Positions 28,069-37,902 of a stretch of DNA of 64,000 bases are shown in pieces; within the stretch, counting starts at the first letter, position 1; every line of letters begins with the position of its first letter. The notes beneath the pieces are model-generated. The model saw only the letters and a program-made list of their open reading frames with translations, did no database searches and was not told where the DNA came from. Source of the DNA: Actinomadura livida (GTDB lineage Bacteria > Actinomycetota > Actinomycetes > Streptosporangiales > Streptosporangiaceae); contig NZ_BMRO01000002.1 in assembly GCF_014648675.1 (NCBI RefSeq), forward strand, positions 596,888 through 660,887, written 5' to 3'. A program made the position numbers and the translations under genes.

Positions 28069-28074
28069 ATCGTA
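28069..28074 (-). promoter_or_regulatory. -10 TACGAT, leaderless promoter of ctaA
   Basis: TACGAT on the minus strand is followed by a 7-nt spacer and then GTG 28061. Confidence 0.55.
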
Positions 28075-28109
28075 TGGCCGGGTCCGGGTGGCCGTGATCC
28101 GGCCCCCGG

Positions 28110-29345
28110 TCACCTGCCGTACGGGCCGGGAGGATCCGGTGGCCGGGGCGGCAGGAACCCGGACCGGCCCTGCCCCGCCCACGGCGGGACTCCAGCCCGC
28201 CGCGCCCTGGCGCCCGCCTGGGTGCGCAGGAACGCCTGCCGCGACAGGCCCATCAGGCTGAGCAGCGCGTCGCGGCGGGTGACGAACCAGTTGGGGTCGG
28301 CGACGCCGCGGTCGGCGCGCTTGTGCAGCAGCACCAGCTCCGTCGCCGCGAGCTGGTAGTCCGCCATGGCCTGCCCGGCTACCGGACCGCCGACAAGGCG
28401 GGCCCAGCGGCGGGCGGCGCGACGCGCCGGGAGGGAGCGCAGCATCCGGATGTCCTGCTGCGTCACCAGTCCCGTCGCGGCGTACGTCGGCAGGTAGGTC
28501 TCGATGCGGCGCACGGTGCTCCGGCGCTCGAAGAAGACGATGGCGACCAGGGCGACCAGGATGCAGAAGTCCAGCGCGTAGACGATGGCCAGGCCGCCGA
28601 GCCCGCCGAGCGTGGCCGCGCCGTTCCACAGGCCGTGCAGGACGATCGCGCCCAGCAGCCCGGCGAGCGGCGCGACGAGCTGCCCGCGCCGGTGCGTGGC
28701 GGCGTAGGCGACGCCGAGGCCGGTCATCGCGGTGAACAGCGGATGGCTCAGCGGCATGATCAGGCCGCGCAGGATGAACACCGCACCGAGCTGCTCCGTG
28801 CCGCCCTCCTCGTACGCCCGCATGTAGTAGGTGATGTTCTCCATCATCGCGAAGCCGAGGCCGACCATGGCGGCGTAGACGATCCCGTCGGCGAAGCCGT
28901 CGATCTCGTTGCGGCGGACCCAGAGCATGACGAACAGGGCGGCGCCCTTGAGCGTCTCCTCGATGACGGGCGCGCCGAAGGTGGCGCTGACGAAGTGGCC
29001 CTCGCTCTCACCGAAGATCGGGACGGTGACGTACAGCAGCCCGGCGGTGTTGAGCACGAGCGCGCCGAGCACGGCGACGCCCGCGCCCCACATGAACGAG
29101 AACGCCAGGGCGCGGGGCGGTTCGGGCTCCAGGCGGTCCAGCGTGAGGGCGAGCGCGATCAGCATCGGGATCGGGACGATCGCGAGCAGCGCGCCGACCC
29201 AGAATCCCGGCCCTCCGTAGAGGGCGGTGATGCCGAGCGCGATCGCGGCGCACAGCCCCGACACGGTCATGCCGACGATGAGGGCGACCGGGGGTCTGCC
29301 CGGGATCCGCCCCTCCAGCACCGCCTTGGGGTCCACACGCGCCAT
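28110..29345 (-). CDS. PrsW-family intramembrane metalloprotease
   Basis: The product has 411 residues and about nine membrane segments, then a soluble C-terminal tail (from about 275) ending in a Gly/Pro-rich stretch. The PrsW catalytic motifs are present: APVIEETLKGAALF (EExxK), AMMENITYYMRA, MPLSHPLFTAM and IVLHGLWNGAA, supplying Glu and His metal ligands. PrsW in Bacillus subtilis does site-1 cleavage of the anti-sigma factor RsiW; the substrate here is unknown. ATG 29345 has no SD, and TACGCT ends 7 nt upstream, so a leaderless message is likely. It lies between ctaA and ctaB on the same strand. Confidence 0.92.
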   Translation of the reverse strand: MARVDPKAVLEGRIPGRPPVALIVGMTVSGLCAAIALGITALYGGPGFWVGALLAIVPIPMLIALALTLDRLEPEPPRALAFSFMWGAGVAVLGALVLNTAGLLYVTVPIFGESEGHFVSATFGAPVIEETLKGAALFVMLWVRRNEIDGFADGIVYAAMVGLGFAMMENITYYMRAYEEGGTEQLGAVFILRGLIMPLSHPLFTAMTGLGVAYAATHRRGQLVAPLAGLLGAIVLHGLWNGAATLGGLGGLAIVYALDFCILVALVAIVFFERRSTVRRIETYLPTYAATGLVTQQDIRMLRSLPARRAARRWARLVGGPVAGQAMADYQLAATELVLLHKRADRGVADPNWFVTRRDALLSLMGLSRQAFLRTQAGARARRAGVPPWAGQGRSGFLPPRPPDPPGPYGR

Positions 29346-29352
29346 GCCGCGA

Positions 29353-29358
29353 AGCGTA
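29353..29358 (-). promoter_or_regulatory. -10 TACGCT, leaderless promoter of the PrsW gene
   Basis: TACGCT on the minus strand is followed by a 7-nt spacer and then ATG 29345. Confidence 0.55.
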
Positions 29359-29440
29359 ACGGCCGGTAGCGCGAAGTGCTAAGCCGCCGCCGAGGGGATG
29401 ATCACCTTACGTGCGGTGCCGCCGTCCGGGCGCGCCGCCG

Positions 29441-30460
29441 TCAGAACAGCAGCGGGTCGACGGCCACCGCGGTGAAGAGCAGCGCCAGGTAGACGTTGGA
29501 GAGGTGGAAGAACCGCATCGGCCGGAGATGGACGCCGGTCACCCCGGCGCGCACGGCCCTCAGCAGCCGGTGCCCCTCGGCGACGAAGACCATGCCGAGG
29601 ACGACCGCGACGGCACCGTAGACCGGGCCCATGCCCGCGACCGGCCACAGCAGCAGCGAGCAGGCCACGGTCGCGTACGTGTAGGCGAGGCTCTCGGTGA
29701 CGACGCGCCGCTCCCCGGCGACGACCGGCAGCATCGGCACCTTGGCGACCGCGTAGTCCTCGCGGTAGCGCATCGCGAGCGTCCACGTGTGCGGCGGCGT
29801 CCACAGGAACACGACGCCGAACAGGACGAGCGGGGTCCAGGCGAGCCCGCCGGTGACCGCGGCCCAGCCGATGAGGACGGGCATGCACCCGGCGATGCCG
29901 CCCCACACCACGTTCTGCGACGTGCGCCGCTTGAGCAGCAGCGAGTAGACGAAGACGTAGAACAGGATCGCGAACAGCGACCCGGCCGCGGCGACCGGGT
30001 TGACGGCGAGCAGGAACCCCGCCGTGGACAGCACCGCCAGCGTGATCCCGAAGACCAGCGCGCGGGCGGGGGTGACCTGGTGGCGGGCCAGCGGGCGCCG
30101 CCGGGTGCGGCGCATCTTGGCGTCGATGTCGCGGTCGATGTAGCAGTTGATCGCGTTGGCGGCGCCGGCGGACATGGTCCCGAAGGCCAGCGTCAGCAGC
30201 ACGGTGGACAGCGGGGGCACTCCCCCGGCCGCCAGGAACATCACCGGGATGGTGGTGATCAGGAGCAGCTCGATGACGCGCGGCTTGGTCAGCGCGACAT
30301 AGGCCCGCACGCTCGCGCCGATCGTCCTGGGAGGAGCGTCCGCCTGCGCCGCGGGCACCGGCACGAGAGCCGCCAGAGGCGCCCCCGGACCCTCGTCGCC
30401 GAGGTCTCCGGGGTCGTCGAGCTCGGCCTCGACCCCGCGCTTGTTACTGAGCACCGTCAC
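29441..30460 (-). CDS. ctaB: Protoheme IX farnesyltransferase (heme O synthase)
   Basis: The product has about 339 residues if GTG 30460 is the start; GTG 30472 and GTG 30454 are alternatives and none has an SD. After a roughly 45-residue acidic N-terminus comes the UbiA-family core [20 protein letters not shown]. It is followed by the Asp-rich prenyl-binding motif [35 protein letters not shown], and the second motif [17 protein letters not shown]. Nine membrane segments are expected. It converts heme B to heme O, which CtaA then oxidises. It is divergent from tkt, the standard actinobacterial ctaB-tkt-tal arrangement. Confidence 0.94.
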   Translation of the reverse strand: MTVLSNKRGVEAELDDPGDLGDEGPGAPLAALVPVPAAQADAPPRTIGASVRAYVALTKPRVIELLLITTIPVMFLAAGGVPPLSTVLLTLAFGTMSAGAANAINCYIDRDIDAKMRRTRRRPLARHQVTPARALVFGITLAVLSTAGFLLAVNPVAAAGSLFAILFYVFVYSLLLKRRTSQNVVWGGIAGCMPVLIGWAAVTGGLAWTPLVLFGVVFLWTPPHTWTLAMRYREDYAVAKVPMLPVVAGERRVVTESLAYTYATVACSLLLWPVAGMGPVYGAVAVVLGMVFVAEGHRLLRAVRAGVTGVHLRPMRFFHLSNVYLALLFTAVAVDPLLF

Positions 30461-30983
30461 AATCGGGTCCACGTTGGCTAGGAATGAGAAATCGCGTACC
30501 ACCTCGGCGGCGCCCCCGCGTTCCGGGCCGGCCTCGGCGTGGTGCAACTTCGACTTGCGTCTTGCTGCCGCGGCCGTGTCGTCAACCGCGCCATCACTGT
30601 AGTCCGACCCCTCCCGGAGCCGTGCACCGGGTCACCGGATCACCCGCTGGATCACCCGTCCGGGGGGTTAGTCCCGAATGCCTACGGGCAAGGGTGCATG
30701 AGCGGTACGGCCCCGACGGCCGGGACCCCCCTGGCCGGACCGCGGTGGCCGGACGCGCGGCCCCCGGCGGTCGCGTTTCGCGCCAGCCTGCGGCGGCCCT
30801 CCCCCGCGATAGGCTCGCTGCGGGCGCGGCGCGGCTCCGCCGGCCGCGGAAAGCGCCGCCGCACGGGGCCGACGGGAGACAGGGCCGCGCCGCGGGCGGG
30901 CGCGGCGAACGATGTGCCGCGCGCCGGGCGCGCGGCACCACAGATTGTTCAGTACTACCGGTTCGAGAGGAGCCTGGCGTTCC
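30461..30983. other. ctaB-tkt divergent intergenic region (523 bp)
   Basis: No gene is evident. Possible promoter elements: minus-strand TACAGT (30601-30596) for ctaB, which would give a leader of about 130 nt, and plus-strand TAGGCT (30810-30815) for tkt. Neither has a convincing -35. A perfect hairpin lies at 30914-30938, shortly before tkt. Confidence 0.35.
30914..30938 (+). promoter_or_regulatory. Perfect 11-bp hairpin in the tkt leader
   Basis: GTGCCGCGCGC (30914-30924), loop CGG, GCGCGCGGCAC (30928-30938). It ends 45 nt upstream of the tkt start, before the SD (AGGAG 30967-30971). It could be a transcript-stabilising or attenuating structure. Confidence 0.5.
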
Positions 30984-33110
30984 GTGAGCAGGGACAACAG
31001 CACGTTTGAGTGGTCCGACCAGGATCGGCGGGCGGTGGACGTCGTCCGCGCGCTCGCCATGGACGCGGTCGAGGAAGCGGGCTCCGGGCACCCAGGGACG
31101 GCGATGAGCCTCGCGCCCGCCGCCTACCTTCTGTTCCAGCGGTTCCTGCGGCACGACCCTACGGACCCGCACTGGCCGGGCCGGGACAGGTTCGTGCTCT
31201 CCTGCGGGCACTCCAGCCTGACCCTCTACATCCAGCTCTACCTGTCGGGCTACCCGATGACGCTGGACGACCTGAAGGCGCTGCGCAAGTGGGGCAGCCT
31301 CACCCCCGGCCACCCCGAGCACGGGCACACGGCCGGCGTTGAGACGACCACGGGCCCGCTCGGGCAGGGCCTCGCGAACGCGGTCGGCATGGCCATGGCG
31401 GCCCGCCGCGAGCGCGGCCTGTTCGACCCCGACGCGCCGCAGGGCGAGTCCCCCTTCGACCACACCGTCTGGGTGTTCGCCTCCGACGGCGACGTCCAGG
31501 AGGGCATCAGCCACGAGGCGAGCGCGCTGGCGGGCCACCAGAAGCTCGGCAACCTGGTCGTGCTCTACGACGACAACCACATCTCCATCGAGGACGACAC
31601 CGCGATCGCGCTGTCGGAGGACGTCCAGGCCCGCTACGCCGCGTACGGCTGGGACGTCCACCGCGTCGACTGGACGGAGAACGGCGACTACGAGGAGAAC
31701 GTCGCCGCGCTCGCCGAGGCGTACGCGGCGGCGCGGGCCGAGACGTCCCGCCCGTCGTTCATCGCGCTGCGGACGATCATCGGCTGGCCGGCGCCGAACA
31801 AGAAGAACACCGGCAAGATCCACGGCTCCGCGCTCGGCGCGGACGAGGTCGCCGCGACCAAGCGGATCCTCGGCATGGACCCGGCCGAGCCGTTCCACGT
31901 CCCCGAGGACGTCCTGGACCACGCCCGCGCGGTGACCCAGCGCGGCCGCGCCGACCACGCCGCGTGGAAGGGCTCGTTCGACGCGTGGCGCGAGGCGAAC
32001 CCCGAGCGGGCGGCCGAGTACGACCGGATCGCGGCCCGCGAGCTGCCGTCCGGCTGGGAGGGCGCGCTGCCCGAGTTCGAGGCCGGCTCCGACGTCGCGA
32101 CCCGCAAGGCGTCCGGTGACGTCCTGGCGGCGCTGGCGCCGGTGCTGCCCGAGCTGTGGGGCGGCTCGGCGGACCTGGCCGACAGCAACAACACGACGAT
32201 GAAGGGCGAGCCGTCGTTCGTCCCCGAGGAGTTCCAGACCAAGGAGTTCCCCGGCCACCGCTACGGCCGCACGCTGCACTTCGGCGTCCGCGAGCACGCG
32301 ATGGGCGCGATCTGCAACGGCATCGCCCTGCACGGCGGCACCCGCCCGTACGGCGGCACGTTCCTGGTCTTCAGCGACTACATGCGCCCGGCCGTCCGGC
32401 TGGCGGCGCTGATGAAGCTGCCGGTCACGTTCGTGTGGACGCACGACTCGATCGGCCTCGGCGAGGACGGCCCGACGCACCAGCCGGTCGAGCACCTGTG
32501 GGCGCTGCGCGCGATCCCCGGGCTGGACGTCGTCCGGCCTGCGGACGCCAACGAGACCGCGGTCGCCTGGCGGACCATCCTGCGGCACACCGACCGCCCG
32601 GCCGGCCTGGCGCTGACCCGGCAGAAGCTGCCGACGCTGGAGCGCGGCGGCGAACTCGCGTCCGCGGAGGGCGTCGCCAAGGGCGGCTACGTGCTGGCGG
32701 ACGCCGACGGCGGCCGGCCCGAGGTGATCCTCATCGCGACCGGCAGCGAGGTCGCGCTCGCCCTGGAGGCGCGGACGGCGCTGCAGGCCGAGGGCACCCC
32801 GACCCGCGTGGTGTCGATGCCGTGCGTCGAGTGGTTCGATGAGCAGTCCGACGCCTACCGGCAGGAGGTCCTGCCGCCCGGGGTGCACGCCCGCGTGTCG
32901 GTGGAGGCCGGGATCGCCCTCGGCTGGCGCACCTACGTCGGCGACACCGGGGAGTCGGTCAGCCTGGAGCACTTCGGCGCGTCCGCCGACTACAAGACGC
33001 TGTTCCTGCAGTTCGGCATCACCGCCGAGCGGGTCGTCGCGGCGGCGAAGGCCAGCCTGATCAAGGCCGGGGTCCGGCACGCCGGGCGCGGCGAGACCAC
33101 CGGCAACTGA
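30984..33110 (+). CDS. tkt: Transketolase
   Basis: The product has 708 residues. GTG 30984 has AGGAG about 12 nt upstream. Landmarks: GSGHPGTAMSLAPAAYLLFQ, GPLGQGLANAVGMAMAARRE, the TPP motif ASDGDVQEGISHEAS ending in YDDNHISI, RYGRTLHFGVREHAMGAICN with the catalytic Glu, and WTHDSIGLGEDGPTHQPVEH. It transfers two-carbon units in the pentose phosphate pathway. It is the first gene of the tkt-tal-pgiA-pgiB-zwf-opcA-pgl run. Confidence 0.97.
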   Translation: MSRDNSTFEWSDQDRRAVDVVRALAMDAVEEAGSGHPGTAMSLAPAAYLLFQRFLRHDPTDPHWPGRDRFVLSCGHSSLTLYIQLYLSGYPMTLDDLKALRKWGSLTPGHPEHGHTAGVETTTGPLGQGLANAVGMAMAARRERGLFDPDAPQGESPFDHTVWVFASDGDVQEGISHEASALAGHQKLGNLVVLYDDNHISIEDDTAIALSEDVQARYAAYGWDVHRVDWTENGDYEENVAALAEAYAAARAETSRPSFIALRTIIGWPAPNKKNTGKIHGSALGADEVAATKRILGMDPAEPFHVPEDVLDHARAVTQRGRADHAAWKGSFDAWREANPERAAEYDRIAARELPSGWEGALPEFEAGSDVATRKASGDVLAALAPVLPELWGGSADLADSNNTTMKGEPSFVPEEFQTKEFPGHRYGRTLHFGVREHAMGAICNGIALHGGTRPYGGTFLVFSDYMRPAVRLAALMKLPVTFVWTHDSIGLGEDGPTHQPVEHLWALRAIPGLDVVRPADANETAVAWRTILRHTDRPAGLALTRQKLPTLERGGELASAEGVAKGGYVLADADGGRPEVILIATGSEVALALEARTALQAEGTPTRVVSMPCVEWFDEQSDAYRQEVLPPGVHARVSVEAGIALGWRTYVGDTGESVSLEHFGASADYKTLFLQFGITAERVVAAAKASLIKAGVRHAGRGETTGN

Positions 33111-33131
33111 AGACGCGACGAGGAGGACACG

Positions 33132-34247
33132 ATGAGTGAGATCCTGAAGCGGCTGTCGGACGAGGGCGTCTCGATCTGGCTGGACGACATCAGCCGCGAG
33201 CGGCTCCGGACGGGCAACCTCGCGGAACTCGTCAAGGACAAGCACGTGGTGGGCGTCACGTCCAACCCGACGATCTTCGCCAAGGCGCTGAGCAAGGGCT
33301 CCGCCTACGACGACCAGGTCCGCGACCTCGCGGTCCGCGGGGTGGACGTCGAGGAGGCGTCCCGCGCGATCACCACCTACGACATCCGGTGGGGCTGCGA
33401 CGTGCTGCGCCCGGTGTACGACCGGACGGACGGGCTGGACGGCCGCGTCTCGATCGAGGTGGACCCGCGGCTCGCCCTCGACACCCGCCGCACCGTCGCC
33501 GAGGCCCGCGCGCTGTGGTGGCTGGTGGACCGGCCGAACCTGTACATCAAGATCCCCGCGACGGAGGCGGGCCTGCCGGCGATCACCGAGGCGCTGGCCG
33601 AGGGCATCAGCGTGAACGTGACGCTGATCTTCTCGCTGGAGCGCTACGGCAAGGTCATCGACGCGTTCTTCGAGGGGCTGGAGAAGGCCCGGGAGAACGG
33701 CCGCGACCTCTCCAAGATCGCCTCGGTGGCGTCGTTCTTCGTCAGCCGCGTCGACACCGAGATCGACAAGCGGCTCGACAAGATCGGATCCGCCGAGGCC
33801 AAGGCGCTGCGCTCCAAGGCGGCCCTGGCCAACGCGCGGCTCGCCTACGCCCTCTACGAGGAGAAGTCCGGCACCGACCGGTGGAAGGCGCTGAAGGACG
33901 CGGGGGCCCGCCCGCAGCGTCCGCTGTGGGCCTCCACCGGCGTGAAGGACCCCGACCTCAGCGACACCCTCTACGTGGACGAGCTGGTCGCGCCGGGCAC
34001 GGTCAACACGATGCCGGAGGCGACGCTGGTGGCCGTCGCCGACCACGGCCAGATCCGCGGCGACACCGTCCGGGGCACCTACGACGACGCCCGCGCCCAC
34101 ATGGCCGCCCTGAAGAACGTCGGCGTCGACTACGACGACGTCGTGCGGGTCCTGGAGGAGGAGGGCGTCGAGAAGTTCGCGGTGTCGTGGAAGGAGATGC
34201 TCGACTCGATCCGCGGCGAGCTGGAGTCCAAGGGGGCCGGCGCGTGA
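33132..34247 (+). CDS. tal: Transaldolase
   Basis: The product has 371 residues, the long actinobacterial/cyanobacterial TalB subtype. ATG 33132 has GAGGAGG 6 nt upstream. Landmarks: [20 protein letters not shown], the Schiff-base Lys in [60 protein letters not shown] and [20 protein letters not shown]. It overlaps the following pgi-like gene by GTGA. In several lineages this transaldolase is fused to a PGI domain of the same type, so the overlap mirrors that fusion. Confidence 0.96.
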   Translation: MSEILKRLSDEGVSIWLDDISRERLRTGNLAELVKDKHVVGVTSNPTIFAKALSKGSAYDDQVRDLAVRGVDVEEASRAITTYDIRWGCDVLRPVYDRTDGLDGRVSIEVDPRLALDTRRTVAEARALWWLVDRPNLYIKIPATEAGLPAITEALAEGISVNVTLIFSLERYGKVIDAFFEGLEKARENGRDLSKIASVASFFVSRVDTEIDKRLDKIGSAEAKALRSKAALANARLAYALYEEKSGTDRWKALKDAGARPQRPLWASTGVKDPDLSDTLYVDELVAPGTVNTMPEATLVAVADHGQIRGDTVRGTYDDARAHMAALKNVGVDYDDVVRVLEEEGVEKFAVSWKEMLDSIRGELESKGAGA

Positions 34248-35920
34248 CCTCGGTGGTGACCGCCGGGGGGATCTCGGTCACCATCCGCGGCCCGGTGCTC
34301 GACGAGAGCGAGACGGTCCTCGACCGGCTCGTCTCCGACGGGGTGCCGGGCTCGCTGGCGTCGCGCAACGCCAAGCTGTGGGGCCCGGACGCGGCCGCGC
34401 TCGCCGCCCGCCGCCTCGGCTGGCTGGAGCTGCCGGAGACCTCGCGGTCGCCGGCGGACCTGCCGGCCGGGCCGGCGGGCGAGGCCCGCGACCGCGGCCT
34501 GGACCGGGTCGTCCTCGCCGGGGCGGGCGGTGCCGCGGTCGCCGCCGAGGCGATGTACCGCACCCACTTCCGGGACGGGGCCGCGCCGGCGGAGCTGGTC
34601 GTCCTCGACACCACCGACCCGCACGAGGTGTCGGGCGTCCTCGCGGGCGACCTGCACCGGACGATCGTGGCCGTGGTCGGCGAGAGCGCCGAGGCCGATT
34701 CGCTGCGCCGCGTCTTCGGCCGCGCGTTCGCCGAGGCCGGGCTGGACGGCGCCGAACTGGCGCACCGGTTCGTCGTCGTGGCGGAGGATGGGTCCGCGCT
34801 CGCGGAGGCCGCCGGTGAGGCGGGGCACCGCCTCGTGCCCGCCGAACCCGACGTCGACGGGCGCTACGGCGCGCTCGGCGCGCGGGCGCTGGTGCCGGCC
34901 GCGCTCGCCGGCGTCGACGTTGCCGCGCTGCTGGACGACGCGTCCCGGCTGCTGGCGGTGCTCCGGCAGCCCTACGACAACCCGGCGCTGGCGCTGGGGG
35001 CGGTGCTGGCCTCCTCCGCGCTCGGCACCCGCGACAAGCTCGTGATCGCCGACCACGGCTCGGGCCTGCACGGCTTCGCCGGATGGGCGGAGCAGCTGGT
35101 CGGCGGCGCGCTGGGCAAGGACGGCAGGGGCCTGCTGCCGGTGGTGGTGGAGAGCGTCGACGCGCCGGGCTTCGAGCTGACCGCCGATCTGCGCCGCGTC
35201 ATCCTGGGCAGCCGGCCGGACGAGCCCGGTGCCGGGCGCGAGGCCGGCGTGACCGTCGCGGGCCCGCTCGGCGCGCAGTTCCTGCTGTGGGAGTACGCGG
35301 TGGCGGTGGCCGCCCGGGTGCTGGGCGTCGACCCGTTCGACGAGCCGGACACCGGCCAGTCGGCGGAGAGCACCGCCGCGCTGCTGCGCTCGGAGGAGGG
35401 CACCGCGCCCACGGTCGTGCGGAGGCCGCCGGAGCTGGTCTCCGGAGCGGTGGAGGTGCACGCCGGCGCGGAGGACGCGCTGCGGGGCGCGCAGACCCTC
35501 ACCGAGGCGCTCGAAGTCGTGCTGGAGAGCGTCCCGGAGGGCGGCTACCTCGCCGTCCTCGCCTATCTGGACCGCCGCGGCGACGCGGCGGCGGCCGGGC
35601 TGCGGCCGCTGCTGGCGGCGCGGGCGGCCAAGGCCCGCAGGCATCCGGCCCCCGTCACGTTCGGGTGGGGTCCGCGCTACCTGCACACGGTCGGCCAATA
35701 CCACAAGGGCGGGCCGCGCAACGGCGCGTTCCTCCAGGTCACCGGCGCCGTCACCGGCGACGTCCCGGTCCCGGGGCGGCCGTACTCCCTCGGGGAGCTC
35801 CAGCTCGCGCAGGCGTTCGGCGATCTGCGCGTGGTCCGGTCGCTGGGCGCTCCCGCCTTCCGCCTCCATCTGCGGGACCGCGCGGAGGGCCTCGCCCAGC
35901 TCACCGAGGCGCTCGCCTGA
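34244..35920 (+). CDS. Glucose-6-phosphate isomerase-like protein A
   Basis: The product has 558 residues, starting at GTG 34244 in a GTGA overlap with tal. It is homologous to the PGI half of bifunctional transaldolase/PGI proteins: two SIS domains, [40 protein letters not shown] with the catalytic Lys (about 488), and [16 protein letters not shown] with the catalytic Glu (about 283). The phosphate-binding loop, usually SKSGTT, reads [10 protein letters not shown] (about 144-153), and the upstream GxGGSS loop reads GAGGAA. The chain therefore keeps Glu and Lys but seems to have lost sugar-phosphate contacts. A paralogue with the opposite pattern follows. An isomerase role alone is uncertain. 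Confidence 0.8.
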   Translation: MTSVVTAGGISVTIRGPVLDESETVLDRLVSDGVPGSLASRNAKLWGPDAAALAARRLGWLELPETSRSPADLPAGPAGEARDRGLDRVVLAGAGGAAVAAEAMYRTHFRDGAAPAELVVLDTTDPHEVSGVLAGDLHRTIVAVVGESAEADSLRRVFGRAFAEAGLDGAELAHRFVVVAEDGSALAEAAGEAGHRLVPAEPDVDGRYGALGARALVPAALAGVDVAALLDDASRLLAVLRQPYDNPALALGAVLASSALGTRDKLVIADHGSGLHGFAGWAEQLVGGALGKDGRGLLPVVVESVDAPGFELTADLRRVILGSRPDEPGAGREAGVTVAGPLGAQFLLWEYAVAVAARVLGVDPFDEPDTGQSAESTAALLRSEEGTAPTVVRRPPELVSGAVEVHAGAEDALRGAQTLTEALEVVLESVPEGGYLAVLAYLDRRGDAAAAGLRPLLAARAAKARRHPAPVTFGWGPRYLHTVGQYHKGGPRNGAFLQVTGAVTGDVPVPGRPYSLGELQLAQAFGDLRVVRSLGAPAFRLHLRDRAEGLAQLTEALA

Positions 35921-35944
35921 CGCGGTGTTCGCCTGACGCGGTGT
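35913..35944 (+). repeat. Perfect 16-bp tandem duplication over the pgiA stop codon
   Basis: TCGCCTGACGCGGTGT occurs twice in direct succession (35913-35928 and 35929-35944). The first copy includes the pgiA TGA (35918-35920), so the stop codon has been duplicated. Confidence 0.9.
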
Positions 35945-35979
35945 TCGCGGCGCGAAGAAGATCGAGGGAGAGGTCGCCA

Positions 35980-35997
35980 ATGTCCGTTCTCTCCTGA
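35980..35997 (+). CDS. Possible mini-ORF MSVLS upstream of pgiB
   Basis: ATG TCC GTT CTC TCC TGA, preceded by GAGGGAGAGG, ends 24 nt before the pgiB GTG. Its SD (GGGAGAG) can pair with CTCTCC at its own end, forming a hairpin. It may be a translated leader or chance. Confidence 0.25.
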   Translation: MSVLS

Positions 35998-36021
35998 AAC
36001 GATGGGGGCCAGGAGGGATCG

Positions 36022-37713
36022 GTGTCCGGATTCGACGTATTGACGCGCGGCGACGTGCTGGACTCGGCGCTGCAGGCGAGGGACTACCTCGTCAGCTGCG
36101 GCGTCCCCGGCGCGCTCGCCGCCAAAGATCCGCGGCTGTGGGGGCGGCGCGCGGTCGACCACAGCAGGCTGGGCTGGCTCGACCTGCCGTTCGCCTCCCG
36201 CGGGCTGCTGAACCAGGTGGACGGCATGGTCGCCGAGGCGCGCCAGTCGGGCCTCGACCACATCGTGCTGATCGGCGTGGGGGCGGAGAGCCTCGCCGCC
36301 CAGGCGATCATGGAGGCGCACGCGGCCTCGGTCACCGCCGGGGCTCCGGAGCGGGGCGCCGGCGACCGGCCCACGGGCGAGCTGACCGTCCTCGACGGCG
36401 GCGACACCGCGGCGCTCGCGTTCGCGATGGAGCGGCTCGACCGGACGCTGGTCGTGCTGGCCAGCAAGGCGGGCGTGTCCCTGGAGGGCGACGCCTACCG
36501 GCGGATCTTCGCGGCCGCGTTCCGGGAGCGGGGCCTGTCGGAGCGGGAGATCGCGGGCCGGTTCCTGGTGATCACCGACCACGGGAGCCCGCTGCACGAC
36601 TTCGCCCGGCAGTGCGGCTACCGGATCGGCCTCACCGACCCCTACCTTCCGGGGCACTACGGCGCGCTGTCGGCGTACGGGCTCGTCCCGGCGGTGCTGG
36701 CGGGGGCCGACGCGGAGCGGCTGCTGGAGGAGGCGGCGTCGCTGGTGCCGTCGCTCGGCAAGGACGAGGACAACCCGGGCCTGCTGCTCGGCGCGGTCCT
36801 CGGCGGCTGCGCGCAGCAGGGGCCGGGCGGCCTGGCCCGCGACAAGGTGCTGCTGCGCGAGGCCGGCGGGCCGGGCGCGCTGAGCGGCTGGATCTCCCAG
36901 CTCCTCGCGGTCGGCACCGGCAAGCGGGGCCGCGGCGTGCTGGCGTTCGAACCGCCGGGCGGGCGCGGTGACTTCCCCGACGTGCACGGCGTGTCGATCA
37001 ACCCGCGGTCGGCGGCGCAGGACGAGTCCGACACCTCGGTGTGGGCGCCGCTCGGCGCGCAGTTCCTGCTGTGGGAGTACGCGACGGCGGTCGCCGGGTG
37101 GCTGCTCGGCGTGAACCCGTTCGAGGCGGGCAGCACCGTCGTGCAGGAGTCCGAGGACGACGCCGCGACGATGCTGCGCACGGCGGGCGGCGGGCCGCTC
37201 ACCGCGGAGCGCCCGGTGTACGTGGAGGACGGCATCGAGGTGCACGCCGACTTCCCGTGGCCGCCGGGCGCGGAGCTGCAGACCGTCCTCGGCGGGCTGG
37301 TCGCGTCGGTGCCCAACGACGGGTACCTGGCGGTCATGACGTACCTGTCGGGCGACTTCTCCGGCCGGTACCTCGCGCCGTCCATGGCCCGCGCGTCCGG
37401 GCGTCCCGTCGCCTACGGACCGGGCCCCGGATACCCCCACGCCACGGGGCCGGTGCACAAGGACGGGCCCGGCAACGGCGCGTTCCTCATCATCACGGGC
37501 GACCCTGCGCCGGGCGACACGCTCGCCACCCACCCCGTCCCCGGCCGGCCGTACAGCCTGGCGCAGCTGCAGCTCGCACGGGCTCTGGCCGAGCTGCGGG
37601 CGCTGCGCGACCGCAGGCTGCCGGTGATCCGGCTGCACCTGCGCGACCCGGTGGAGGGCGCGGGCAGGCTCACCGAGGCGATGCGGGCGGTGGCGGGGGC
37701 GCGCCGGCCGTGA
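36022..37713 (+). CDS. Glucose-6-phosphate isomerase-like protein B
   Basis: The product has 563 residues. GTG 36022 has AGGAGGG 3-4 nt upstream. It is a clear paralogue of the preceding gene ([40 protein letters not shown]). The phosphate loop is kept as SKAGVSLE (148-155), and a His-Lys pair remains in ATGPVHKDGPGNGAFL (Lys about 480). The catalytic Glu position is Ser292 (WISQLLAVGTGK instead of WxEQLxAESTGK). It thus shows the reverse loss pattern to protein A. PGI active sites take residues from both subunits, so an A-B heterodimer is conceivable; alternatively both may be sugar-phosphate-binding regulators. Confidence 0.78.
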   Translation: MSGFDVLTRGDVLDSALQARDYLVSCGVPGALAAKDPRLWGRRAVDHSRLGWLDLPFASRGLLNQVDGMVAEARQSGLDHIVLIGVGAESLAAQAIMEAHAASVTAGAPERGAGDRPTGELTVLDGGDTAALAFAMERLDRTLVVLASKAGVSLEGDAYRRIFAAAFRERGLSEREIAGRFLVITDHGSPLHDFARQCGYRIGLTDPYLPGHYGALSAYGLVPAVLAGADAERLLEEAASLVPSLGKDEDNPGLLLGAVLGGCAQQGPGGLARDKVLLREAGGPGALSGWISQLLAVGTGKRGRGVLAFEPPGGRGDFPDVHGVSINPRSAAQDESDTSVWAPLGAQFLLWEYATAVAGWLLGVNPFEAGSTVVQESEDDAATMLRTAGGGPLTAERPVYVEDGIEVHADFPWPPGAELQTVLGGLVASVPNDGYLAVMTYLSGDFSGRYLAPSMARASGRPVAYGPGPGYPHATGPVHKDGPGNGAFLIITGDPAPGDTLATHPVPGRPYSLAQLQLARALAELRALRDRRLPVIRLHLRDPVEGAGRLTEAMRAVAGARRP

Positions 37714-37902
37714 CGTTCAGCGCCGTCGTCTCGGGGGAGACGGCCACCACCGCCCGCGGGCCGCTGCCGGCGGCGCGGACCGGGACGGCACGCCGGCACG
37801 AGAGGGCAGGATGCTTGAAGGGGTAGTACCACAGGGCGCCGCGGCACCGGAGACGGTGCGGCCACGGGCGGCGCCGGAGCACGCACGATCGAAGGGGGCC
37901 TC
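37714..37902 (+). other. pgiB-zwf gap
   Basis: These 189 bp hold no recognisable gene. They contain the zwf SD (GAAGGGGG) near the end. I see no clear promoter hexamers; zwf may be read through from pgiB. Confidence 0.3.

Noticed and set aside
30594..34100. 1168-codon minus-strand open frame opposite tkt and tal
   Set aside because: Antisense shadow; no domain recognised, and tkt/tal are unmistakable.
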